This document shows, piece by piece, positions 1-10,289 of a DNA stretch of 64,000 nucleotides; position 1 is the first letter of the stretch; every line of letters begins with the position of its first letter. The stretch comes from Uranotaenia lowii (Eukaryota; Arthropoda; Insecta; Diptera; Culicidae). Position numbers and translations under genes: made by a program. A model generated the notes under the pieces. That model was not told where the DNA came from. It saw nothing but the letters and a program-made list of their open reading frames with translations, and made no database searches. The stretch lies in NCBI RefSeq assembly GCF_029784155.1, contig NC_073692.1, forward strand, positions 240,331,756-240,395,755. The letters are read 5' to 3'.

Positions 1-1090
1 TTTATATCTTCTTGTTGGCTCGGAAGCGCTTTTCCGACTGTTGCCAGTTGGCGCAAGGGGAAGGGGTGGGAAAATTTGGAAAACACGTTTTTCCATTCGT
101 TTCGAAATGTTTTTCAATGGAGACTTCGAGAGAGAAACCGATGAGGATGGAACGGATATGGTGAGCAAAATGACTTTGTGATTGAAAATACACAAAGGAA
201 ATTTAGGTTTATCTGCTCGTTTCTTTTTTGCTCCCTGAGTCTGGCTGTGGTTGGCGATCAATACTAGGCTAATATTGGGGTATCGTCCCATTTCGGCTTA
301 AAGTAAACCGAACATGTTGACAAACCAATTCAAATTTCAATTTGGCATAATGAAATCTAACGAGAGGCAAACATTAAAAAAATGTGTCTTTGCTTAGTTA
401 TTTATTTGTAATGGCATGGAAAGCATAAATCCAACTTCAAGTTTCTTTAAAGATTTGATTGTGCATTGGAACTTAATTTTGTGTTTCTATAAATCGGGTC
501 ATCTCTTTACGTTTTTCAATGAAACTTTGTTCTCTGGTTTCTTCAAAGTTTTAAATAGTTGATAAGAATATATTTTAAAACTTCAACAATGTTGTCTATC
601 TTCAAATCCAAATGCGAAACTATGAGAATTTTGATTCTCCACACACTCCCTCAGCAAAACAAACTTACAATCTACGTTTTTAAAAAAATTCTACTGGAAC
701 TTTATGTAAAAAATCTATATAGGTAAGTATTAATTGCACTCTTGATCAAACTGAAACAAACCTAATCAAGCTTTGAACTTGAAAATAAAACCTTTTTTTT
801 TTAAATTAACAAATCTGATCTACGTTTAAAAAACATTAAAAAAAATTTGAATTCTTTTTTTCTGAAAAAGGTCTGGATCACAGAATTCGTTTTCCAATCC
901 GTTTGTCAATCTGTGAATATCTGTCCAATCGCTTCAAATAAAATTTCCTAGTCAATTGAGCATAATTGTTTTTCTTTTTTTTTTTTTTTTGAAAAAAAAC
1001 TATTTTTGACCTTTTTTCACACGAGGTTTTTCATGGTTCTAAAAATAGAAATTTCGATTTACAACGAGAGTTCTTGAACAATAAACGCCT
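1..1090. other. A+T-rich DNA without a recognisable gene
   Basis: Both strands are A+T-rich with many homopolymer runs. The only open frames are short and lack recognisable motifs. I see no RNA gene or repeat here. Confidence 0.6.
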
Positions 1091-1093
1091 CAA

Positions 1094-1423
1094 TTGAAAA
1101 AAAAATTACAAAATTGGGTTTTGCGGAGAATTCTCTATTGGAAAGATAATAACACAGATGGTACGAAAAGAAAACAAGAAATAATGGAAAAATACATGGA
1201 ATTTCATCATCTGATTGATCCCAAACTAAAACGATCCAATAGCGCAAGACCTTTATTAGGTTTAAAGAGGTTTCGTGAGCCTTATGAAAGTTATCACCGA
1301 TCCATGTTCGAAAACAGTTTTCAAAGTGTTAATTTATTTCAAAACGAAGGAAGTAGGCGACGCTTTATGCAGACTAGGGGAGATGGAGGCATAATGGCCA
1401 CCTTAAGGAAAACGCTTATTTAA
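1094..1423 (+). other. Unrecognised 109-codon open frame
   Basis: This is an ATG-started frame rich in Lys, Arg and Phe. I do not recognise a domain, signal peptide or membrane segment. Its last 30 bases or so belong to a short sequence found again at 16821-16867, just upstream of a LINE reverse-transcriptase relic, so at least the 3' end is dispersed repeat. No splice sites or poly(A) signal stand out. It could be a fragment of a transposon protein, an old exon, or chance. I would not treat it as a gene without a protein match. Confidence 0.15.
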
Positions 1424-1440
1424 CCATAAAGAACAGCTGT
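1396..1440 (+). repeat. Short dispersed repeat, copy 1
   Basis: About 45 bases starting GGCCACCTTAAGGA match 16821-16867 with a few substitutions, including the downstream CGCTTATT and AACAGCT. The second copy lies immediately upstream of a LINE relic, so this is probably transposon-derived. Confidence 0.55.
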
Positions 1441-1732
1441 AATATGTGAATAACATCATTGTTTCGTGTTCAGACACTCAAATAGTCTATTGCCTAATTG
1501 GATGAAACTTGAAAAAGTAGATAAAAACGTTTAAAAATGCATTTTGAAATTTTTTTTCCGAAAGCTGGAAATCAGTCACTGTAGAGGCATAATGAGAAAC
1601 CCCCGAGGCAGTATGAGCACCATTAATGAAGGCATAATGAGCGTTTTCTACCGGGGATTCTAGCAGCAAATTCGACTCGATGAAGTCAACTGAGTAATAG
1701 AGCTACAGCTTGACTTGTATCGTCTGACGATT

Positions 1733-1785
1733 TGGCCTATTGTTAAGATGTCGGAACGGTAATCAGTAGGCACTAGTTCGATTCC
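1733..1785 (+). other. tRNA-like pol III module, left arm
   Basis: A box A-like stretch (TGGCCTATTGTTAAGATG) is followed 24 bases later by AGTTCGATTCC, which fits the box B consensus GGTTCGANTCC well. A good cloverleaf does not form, so this is a tRNA-derived relic rather than a tRNA gene. A run of T follows at about 1798. Confidence 0.5.
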
Positions 1786-2044
1786 TGGACGAGGTGATTT
1801 TTTTTTTTTCATTTATCATTCATGATCATGATTGCACTAAACGGTGAGGCGTAGATTCATCAAACAAAGCAATAACAAAATAATCTAGGTCTGTTTGTAG
1901 AATTCAAAGAATGAACATATGCTCATATATTATGTTTCTGGTGTTTTGTTTGACGGATGATGCTTTGATGCTATTAGCCGTATAATGTAACTATAAAAAA
2001 AATAAATCATGAATGGTATGTGCAAAAAAAAATCCCCTCGAACA

Positions 2045-2097
2045 GGAATCGAACGCGAGTCTACTGATTAGCTCTCCGACACCTTACCAATAGGCCA
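2045..2097 (-). other. tRNA-like pol III module, right arm
   Basis: On the minus strand, TGGCCTATTGGTAAGGTG (box A-like) precedes CGTTCGATTCC (box B-like). This copy is closer to tRNA consensus than the left-arm copy, for example ATTGGTAAGG against ATTGTTAAGA. A T-run follows downstream on the same strand. Confidence 0.5.
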
Positions 2098-2394
2098 AAT
2101 CGACAGACGAAACAAGCCAAGCTGTAGCTCTATTATTCAGTTGACTCCATCGAGTTGAATTCGCTGCTAGATTCCCCGGCAGAAAATGCTCTTTATGCCT
2201 TCATTGATCTTTTCGTCTCTAGTGAACAAATTAAAGTAAAAAAGCGTTTTAAAATTGATTAAAGTGAAAAACCAAAAATTTTATGATGTTGAAAATTGAG
2301 AAACAAAGTGTAGATCATGTTGCAGTGCGTACATTTCAGATCAAGATGATTTAAAGGTCATAAAAGCTTATTTGGTGGTGCTCAAAAATTATAA

Positions 2395-3100
2395 GTCTCA
2401 TGTTGCATGATCCGATTATGCCACATGGTCGGATTATGTCACATGGTCGGATTATGTTGCATGGTCGGATTTTGTCACATGGTCCGATTATGTTGCATGA
2501 TCCGATTATGTCAAGGTCCAATTATTTTGCATGATCGGATTTTGTCACTTGATCGATTAATTTTGCATGGTCGGATTATGTCACATGGTCCGATTATGTT
2601 TCATGGTCGGATTATGTTGCGTAATCCGATTATGTTACATGGTGGATTATGTTGCATGATCGGATTATGTTGCATGGTCTGTTTATGCCACATGGTCCGA
2701 TTATGTTGCGTGATCCGATTAAGTCATGGTCCAATTATGTTGCATGATCGGATTTTATCACTTGGTCGATTAATGTTGCATGGTCGGATTATGTCACATG
2801 GTCGTTTATGATGCATGATCGGATTATGTCACATGGTCGATTATATAGCATGGTCGGATTATGTTTCATGGTTGGATTTTGGCACATGGTTAGCTTATGT
2901 TGCATGGTCGGATTATGTCACATGGTCCGATTATGTTGCATGGTCGAATTATGTCACATGTTCAGACTATGTCACATGATCCGATTATGTTGCATGATCG
3001 GATTATGTCACATCTTCGATGAAATTGCATGATCGGATATTGCACATGGACGATTATGTCACATGGACTACTTGCTCCGATTATTTCTGGTGATAAGTTT
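2395..3100 (+). repeat. 18-bp minisatellite, about 38 copies
   Basis: The unit is close to CATGGTCGGATTATGTTG or the same with GTCA at the end. Copies differ by point changes and small deletions. A longer block starting at the GGTCCAATTAT variant near 2515 recurs near 2728, about 213 bp later, which indicates a duplicated higher-order block. Long open frames here exist because 18 is a multiple of three. Confidence 0.9.
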
Positions 3101-4137
3101 ATGTCACATGGTTAAATTCTGTTATAAGGTTGAAGTTTGTTAGTCATATATTGCCATTTTAACTCCGTCATATGTTGTGTCATTTTGAAAACACCATAAG
3201 TTCTATTATTCTATACATTGACACAAAAAAAAAATTGCGAAATTCTACGTTTAGCGGTCGTAGCTAAATAACCACCTCCTCCACTTTTTTTCCCTTTAAT
3301 ATGCATAAGTTGCAATGAATGGACGACTTGTAGGCATTTTTACTACCCGTCTTAGAAATTTTTTTTATCAAATTCGTTTTTTTTCTTCGGGAAATTGAGT
3401 CTAAGTTTTTGAAATGCATGTTTCTCAGTGTAAGATTTTTAAATATTGGTTGTCAACTTTTTTTAGTTAAAAAAAATCAATCATTTATCTCAAACTCTCC
3501 CGTACAGTTGTGTAGAAATTGTAATTTTAGAGTTATTCATAAAATATTCATAAAAAATTGGCCTGATAAGTTTGACCCTTTTCAAATGTTAGTCTAGGTC
3601 TTTTTTGGAAAACTTATCTAACCACTCAGAATATCTGGCAACACTACTACGTTACCACGAATCAAACTTGAATACTTTCGCTTTATCGTGTGATGATGTA
3701 AATATTTGTACTGTGCTTGCAGTATTTTTTCCGAGAATTTAACAGCAGGCTGTCATTCATCCCTACATGTGCTTGCAATCATCAGCTGTCATCAGTAAAC
3801 ATCAACACAATGCAATGTTTTGCTTTCAACGACGGAGCAGCAGAATCTTTTGCTGCTGTTCCGGATGCCGTTAGGAAACCGTAAGTTTCTACACCTCCCC
3901 TCAATTCGTGAATTGAGAATGCCGAATGCTTTGGTCTGATTCATCCGCTGATGAGTTGTTAACACAAACCTTCCTTCACTGCATGGCAAAGTGCTCCTAT
4001 TTATCTCAGCTTTGATCGACGACGTCTACTGACGTTTTGTTGACCAAGAAAAAAGGTTCCCGAAGATCATGTAAGCTTAAACTGATATACACAGAAAAAA
4101 AATCTGAATCCTTAACAACACTGAAATTGAAAAGCCT
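3101..4137. other. No gene recognised
   Basis: A+T-rich sequence with short open frames only. Nothing matches a family I know, and no clear repeat structure is visible until the MITE cluster begins. Confidence 0.5.
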
Positions 4138-4139
4138 TT

Positions 4140-4537
4140 AATATTACATGACATCGAAAGCGATTTATTGATGTAAATTTATGGATTGAAAAAAGTTGAA
4201 TCCATAATAGCACTGAATTCTAATGACATGAATATTACCTGACACGGAACGCGATTATTTTATGTAAATTTCCATCACATATGATGTAAATAAAAAGAAG
4301 CATCACATATGACGGAATTTTCAGTGCGAATTAAATATTACACGTCTTAAATATTTACATGTCTTTCAAATTTTACACGTCTGTTGAAATTCATAGACGT
4401 GTAATATTCAACTCGCTCTGAAAATTTCTTCATATGTGATGCTTTTTTTTCGTTACATCATATATGCTGTAATTTTACAAATGGAGCCATGGAGTTTATT
4501 TAATATTACATTACACTGAACGCGATAATGTCATGTA
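4140..4537. mobile_element. Palindromic MITE with flanking direct motifs
   Basis: The core at 4265-4479 is an almost perfect inverted repeat. The left arm (4265-4356) and the reverse complement of the right arm (4397-4479) share ATATGATGTAA, AGCATCACATATGA, AATTTTCAG and ATATTACACGTCT. A motif resembling AATATTACNTGACACTGAACGCGAT occurs in the same direction at about 4140, 4238 and 4503, flanking the core. There is no coding capacity. This fits a hairpin-type MITE, possibly with older copies nested. Confidence 0.7.
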
Positions 4538-4579
4538 AAAATAAAAACTTTCAAAAACAGGAACACAAATGTAAACAGA

Positions 4580-4771
4580 GTGTTTAGTCAAGTCTTGATC
4601 CTAAGTATTTTGTTAAAGCAGTTAGCTTCTCAGTCCATCGATATCGTTGGTTCCGGATATCTCCGAAAAGAAGCGGCAGCGGAAGTGGTTCTGGAAACGG
4701 CCCAACACTACTCTGCATGCTTAGATCCGGTACTTCGAAAGAAATTGAAAGGTGGTGAAAGTGCCTTTTAA
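4580..4771 (+). other. Small ORF inside an inverted-repeat element, with poly(A) signal
   Basis: This 63-codon frame lies between two inverted copies of the same MITE arm (4265-4356 and 4968-5060). Its base composition is less A+T-rich than its surroundings. Possible splice acceptors (TTAAAGCAG near 4621 and CTCAG near 4632) precede the most protein-like part, which contains GYLRKEAAAEVVLETAQHY. The stop at 4769-4771 is followed by AATAAA at about 4805. It reads like a 3'-terminal exon. I do not recognise the protein. It may be a captured host exon, part of an old transposon gene, or chance. Confidence 0.25.
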
Positions 4772-4967
4772 AATTAATGAATCATTAAAATTTGTTTGTA
4801 GATTAATAAAGTAAATGAAATTTATTATTAAAAGATTGTTTCTTATAAAAAGATGAAAAAACTCCATTGAATCTGGTCAATAAAAAAGTAAACAAAACGA
4901 ATTCCAATAGGATTTTTCCTGAATTCAGTAGCTTTAAAATTTACATCACTTTCATATCACACGCTGC

Positions 4968-5060
4968 ATAATATTACAGGCGTGTAATATATAACTGGCA
5001 TTGAAAGTTCCGGCATATATGATGCTTCTTTTTATTTACATCATATGTGATGTAATTTTC
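4968..5060 (-). repeat. Inverted copy of the MITE arm
   Basis: The reverse complement of this stretch matches 4265-4356, including ATGATGTAAATAAAAAGAAG. Together they may bound an element of about 800 bp that contains the small ORF, or this may be a separate half-element. It ends next to the copia fragment. Confidence 0.65.
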
Positions 5061-5082
5061 CAGATTTTTTTGGTAGTGTGTA

Positions 5083-5290
5083 GATCTTCGATCATCGGAG
5101 TCGTTCGCATAATCTGCATCAGCATATCCGATGAGCGGTTCCGATTTCGCGTTTCTGCGGAATACCAACGCCGTATCGGTCGTATCTCGAAGGTATCACA
5201 GAATACGCTTCACGCCTTGCAGTGCCTATCTGCGGGGCTGGCCTGGTATTTCCTCAGTGCGCTAACCGCAGCACAGACATCTGGACTCGA
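5083..5290 (-). pseudogene. Ty1/copia reverse transcriptase-RNase H fragment
   Basis: On the minus strand a frame reads VFRRNAKSEPLIGYADADY and then ANDSDDRRST, the signature of the connection to the copia RNase H domain (first Asp in GYADAD, at about 5118-5120). Upstream, pieces such as CAAVSALRKYQ and, in another frame, KRIL are the copia segment just before it. A frameshift near 5213 and a TGA separate the two. The homology stops at about 5083, where the MITE arm sequence begins. Only about 70 codons of a family usually over 1,000 codons remain. It is dead, and no LTR was identified. Confidence 0.8.
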
Positions 5291-5782
5291 AGATGTCGAT
5301 CAATTCTTTGAACGGTGATAACCTCACCATCGTTCAGCTTCGTCCAGCGAACGTTCGTGTCTAGACAGAATGGATTTCCTGTATCCTGGGATAAGCTGCT
5401 CGCTTCCCAAATCTTATGGCGTATTTTTTTTTGATTCCGGATTTGGCTCTGGAACCGTCAGAATAAAAAAAAACGATTTTCGGGTTTCGAGTTATTCCAT
5501 ACGTAGGTGTGCGTGAGAACGAGCGCAATGTTTACATGCAGCTGTCATTTTGTTCTCCCTTCTATTCTTCACATCCGGATTGCCTTTTTTCGTGTCCGGA
5601 TTGCACTGGACAGCAGATAGTACGATTTTTCTTGGCTGAGAGGTTCAAAATCGCGGAAATCATCATTTTCCCGTTCATTATTTCAACTGTTTTGCTTTCA
5701 GCCCAAAACAGCTGTTGAGAGTATTGGTGAACTTCTCGCAAAACTGACTTTCGTCTCAGGGCGACTCCGTCCGTTTTTCGAG

Positions 5783-5853
5783 CGAACCTAGGTTGCCTCT
5801 CGAGCAATAAATGAGCACGATGACAGCAGTTAGAGCGAACCTAGGTTGCCTCT
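5783..5853 (+). repeat. Short direct repeat
   Basis: GAGCGAACCTAGGTTGCCTC occurs at about 5782 and again at about 5832, 50 bases apart. Its function is unknown. Confidence 0.6.
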
Positions 5854-8800
5854 AGTTTGCCTCCAGGTGAAAAAAAAACGATATTACTTTCATTCAGGGC
5901 TGCTTGATAGTTGTTTAGTGAGCCCCAGCAGTGATGATCGGCCTCGAAAACTGCAAACAACCGATCAAATCGTTCGTTGTTTCATTCAATTCTGTGTCGA
6001 GGTTGCGTGAAATCCGTCTATAAAGAATATTCATCTTTATAACAGTATTATTGGGAATATTCTATAGTGTAGTTATTTATTTTTACAGCTAAGTCTAGAA
6101 AAAGATGATTGATAATTTCGTAGTTTTCTTCGAAATTTATAGTTGTTAAAAAACTTTTTGTTTAAAATCTCTTTCTTGAAATTTTTTGGAGTTATCCTTT
6201 GTTTTCATAAGAATTTTTAAACATTTAGGTTTAAAAACAAAAAATTTAAAGTTTTAGGAATAATTCAATTAATTTGTTCGCAAATCTTCAAAAAATAAAA
6301 TGGTTTTCCAGACGCACTATTTAGGGAAAAATTCGATCAGGGGGATTTTTTCTTTAAATAGTGCGTTGGATAGGGGAGAGTCTCTTCAATAATGCGATTA
6401 TTTTTCAGAGATTTCATTTTTTTTTTCTTGAAATCGTTCTTTAAAAGACACCGTGCATACGACTGTTTCAAATTGAACTGACATTAGATTTAGTTAAGCT
6501 ATGAAAAAAATCTTATTTTAATGTAATTTTCAAAATTGATATTGAGACAATTTCAAAACTCCTGCTTATCTCTCCTGTTGAGTTAGGGAGTTGTCGAAAA
6601 AATGTTCTTGAAGTCCAGTTTGTTTTCCAGTTTCAGTTAATAAATCGCTTAGCTTCGCTATGCCGGGGAACAATTTCGGCCAAACTTTATCCATTCGATC
6701 AAGTGTCTTGTGACAACAAAAGAGTTCCTCCGCTCCACTCCACCGGCTATATAGCAAAAACCCGATCATAACTCAACTTGACCGATTTATGATAAGACCA
6801 AATTACGTACTCCTACTCCAACTGCTCGAAACACAAGTTAGAATGAGGAGAAGTGAAAGAAAAAGCTCTACTACACCCGAAGTTGACCGCTCAGTTGGGT
6901 AACTTTCTGCTTTATGACCATATCGAGTCCTCTCTCTTGGGCTCAGTAAAACAACAACAAAACGTCTTGGGTTCCGAAGTAATTAATTCCTGGGAGGACC
7001 GCAAAACTTTTACCTTTCACAAAGAAAGGCCCCCTTCCCCTCCCACTTCCAGCCGCGCTTGTGAGGGTTCAATTGCTCGCTTATTTTGGGGGAAAATGCC
7101 GGTGGTGGAGGTTTCACTGGATGAAGATGGAGTAAAAACGGGGCAAGAGGGTCAACAACAAAGACAAATGAGCAGAAACGGGGTTGATTGAGTCATTTTC
7201 TGGTGGAAACTCACCATTGAACTCTGGACTCAATCGCTGGAACGTCGCTCGATGGCACGGTTGGAGTCATTTCGATTGGGGGTGGCAAATCTTGATTAAA
7301 AGCGAACTGGCCGAGCGATACAAGAAAAGGCGGAAACAAATTGATATTCATTTGAGCCGTTTTTGGTTGGATGCTTTTCTGGCTCCTTTTTTGGTGGCTT
7401 GGTCCTTAACAATAGAAGGAAACCGTTTTTCAACGGTTTCTGGAAAAAAAAGGGTTAGAGATTTTTTTTCCTCCTCGACCAAAGGTAAACGATTTTCTGC
7501 TAACGAGAATGAGGATACCTTTTGTGAACCGAAAGGATTCGACGCGTTAAGCTACGGGATTTGTGGCTGAATAGAAATTCATTCCGCTTTTTTATGTTTT
7601 GGGGCAAACACAATTGATGGCTCCCGACTGTTTACGGTTCGGATTGTCGCAAATGTATGGCTTTCAATTAGGAGCCCCGATGTCACATTGTCATAATGTC
7701 GGCTCTTTGTTGCTAGGAAATGCCACCCATAATCACCCACCCACTTTGCCGCCCCTCTTCCATCTGACAATCAGTTCGGAAAAACTAATCCAATAAGCTG
7801 GAAGGTGTGCGGGAAACATCGACACATGATAACACTATTAATTTTCCAGAAAATCCTAAAGTACTTTCTGTGCTCCACAAAGTACACACCATAAAAGCGC
7901 CTTTATTGTGTTGGCAAACAAACCGAAATTTACACACATTCAAACACGACATAAACTCATCTCGCAAAAGCACCGCGGCTTAACAAAAGCCCCACACCCC
8001 CCGTAAGCAGTTTTGTCGGAAAAGAAAGCTGGCATACATACAGGCGTAATTTTATTGCCGCCAGATGAATAAATTTATGTTGAGCCACGTATCTTCCGAC
8101 CTTACGGCAACCCTTTGCTGCTCCCTTCCACCTGTCACTGAAGGCAATACACATGCATATATTTAAATCTGTCTTTCTACGGATTCCGATATTTTTAGAC
8201 CGGTTTACAAACTATCGATTCAACTTCACAACAAGCTTCAAGAAGGGTCTTTCAAGGGTTAACTCGCAGCATTTGGCGCTTCTCGGGACAATTTTCTCGA
8301 GCAGCGTATTAGTTACTCGTTAAGCAATAACATGACGGCGACGTCACGCGGCAGCATCCTGGCAGACAAACACCCACCCACCCAAAAAACACACACATGA
8401 ATCCCTTTTGCCGGAGGAGATCTATTGAGAAGTGTTTGCTCGCGGTTTGAGTCAACAGCAGCCAGCGTGTTAGCTCTGTTTGCTGTTTGTTGCTGTATAG
8501 CTGCTGGTGGTGGTGCGAAGTCGAAAAGCTTAAATTTGTCGCTGCTGAAATTTACCTACCACCTTACTAAATACAAACCCACAGCGGAACGGGATGATGT
8601 GTTCCCCTGAAAGTTTTTCAATAAAGTCAACCGTCGAGTTGCAACACGTGAGTGTGACTTCGATTGTCGTTTTAATTATGTGTTTTTCAAACAGAGGAAG
8701 TGTGGGAGGTGTGCGTTTTCTAAACTGTATGCTTAATCGATGAGCTTTCGGTTGTTTTCAGCGATAGAGAGATTCTTGGATGAATGAATTTGAGATACAT

Positions 8801-8997
8801 AGCATAGGTAGGGTAAACTGGGGTAGTCAAAGTAAGTGTTTTGATTAATTTTTATAGAAAACCTTCAAATTTATTTATCAATTCTATCATAAATTATGGT
8901 TTTCTTGAGGCGCTCAGGAATGATAATCGTAAGCACGAACAATTGAGGGTTGTCCAGGAAGGGGTATGTTCCGGAATCAAACCTTTGGGAGATTTTT

Positions 8998-9018
8998 TGT
9001 ATGTATGTATGTATGTAG
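8998..9018 (+). repeat. (ATGT)n microsatellite
   Basis: About five copies of the tetranucleotide ATGT occur in a row. Confidence 0.85.
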
Positions 9019-9189
9019 ATAATCCACCATGCATTTTTATTAGATAAATATGTTGATAATTCTTCAATGCAACGTGCACCATACCTGGTTTCGTATAAAC
9101 TGTTTTGAAGTGAATTTAGGATGTCAGTGTCAGTGTCAGAATGTCTAAGTGAATTTTGAAAGAGCGAATCAATCAGGTACCGTTAACTG

Positions 9190-9720
9190 AGGTATCATGC
9201 AACATTTTAAAACTTCAATGGCTTCTAAAAACTTAATGTGCACATACTACTTGTACATCAAAAGTTTTAAGTTTGATGGGACATCAAATTGACGCAGTCA
9301 GAAAAGCTATTAGTTTCTTCAGTTATGTTTTAGTTAACAAAAACATGCAATTTTCACCCTACTAAGAAAAAGGGGTGAGTTGCAACAAACTTTGTTTTTA
9401 ACGAAAAATCAAATGAAAACGTTAGAAAATTTATAGTTTGTGATAATATTCGTAATGGCATAACGCACATAGCTCTAATTTCAGTAATGTTTGGTTTTGT
9501 TCGAATTAATTTTAACATTTTTTCTTTAAAAAATGTTTTTAAGGGATAAGCATAAGGGTGCTGCATACATTTAGGGGATATTACAAAATTGCTACTAACT
9601 CAAATCATCAAAATTATTATTTGGATGGATGAAATTTTGAAATAAATAAACGCGTGATGCAAAAAAAATCATTTTTCAGCATATGATACAATAAATTATG
9701 AGTTTAAGACCACTTCTTAT
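9190..9720 (+). repeat. Dispersed A+T-rich repeat, copy A
   Basis: This region matches the reverse complement of 28900-29660 in the same order. Shared anchors include AATGGCTTNTAAAAACTTAA, TGCTGCATACATTTAGGGG, AAACGCGTGA and AGCATATG. Copy A has one unit of a segment that is present three times in the other copy. No ORF is recognised. It is probably a degenerate transposon. Confidence 0.65.
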
Positions 9721-10289
9721 ATGTACGTATTGATTTAGCTCGTTGATTACTAAACTAAGTTCAATATCCATAGAATTTCCAACATTGAGAATAATATTCA
9801 ATTATCTAAAATTTACTATTTCTTATGAATAACGTTCTCATAATGGCTTCAAAAAGGTGTTGAAAAAAATGTAATAACAAAAAGATTGATGAACCTGAAC
9901 CTAAAAAAGGCCATTATAAGGAGTGTATTCGAAAAAAAATGCAACACTTTGTTTTGTTAATAACTTTTGAATGCGTGAATTGAAATTGATGAAATTTTCA
10001 GTGTAACTTTCTAGTAACGTAATATGTACGTGTACAAAATTTGATGACAGTCTATCAAATGGTATTAGAGGTAGCCTCAAATACTGAAGTTCATTGACAC
10101 AATTTTTTGAGTAGGATCGAGAGAAATCCAGAAAAGTCCCAGTGGGAGACCCAAGAACAGCTGGAAATAAACTATTCGACCAAAGTTCGCATAATAAATC
10201 GGTTAGAAAGTCCTAGATCTATTGGGTTATCTGAGCAAAACTTTTAATAGAAGTGAAGATGATTTGTGAAGTGAAGGGATTTTCGACAA

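Larger units (their letters stand above)
1623..2205. mobile_element. Fold-back element with two converging tRNA-like modules
   Basis: The arms 1623-1829 and 2003-2205 are inverted copies of about 205 bp. They share blocks such as TAGAGCTACAGCTTG, TTTGGCCTATTG and GTTCGATTCCTG. The spacer is about 170 bp and has no ORF. Each arm carries box A- and box B-like sequences of a tRNA gene, placed so the two modules point at each other. The architecture is that of a MITE or fold-back element. It could also have arisen by two tRNA-SINE copies inserting head to head, but homology extends well beyond the tRNA-like part on both sides. Target duplication was not identified. Confidence 0.7.
5291..9180. other. 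Long stretch without recognised genes
   Basis: Composition is mixed. 6850-8700 is less A+T-rich and contains open frames of 112 and 128 codons (6853-7191 and 7184-7570), but these have no recognisable domain and no convincing start or splice context. The area could be intronic or intergenic DNA of a host gene lying outside the window. A short (ATGT)n tract is at 8998-9018. Confidence 0.45.

Noticed and set aside
2407..3032. Frames with a repeated MVGLCHMVRLCC-type peptide
   Set aside because: An 18-bp minisatellite keeps the frame open. There is no start, domain or composition evidence.
6853..7570. Two overlapping open frames in a less A+T-rich island
   Set aside because: No recognisable domain, frames overlap, and composition alone explains the length.
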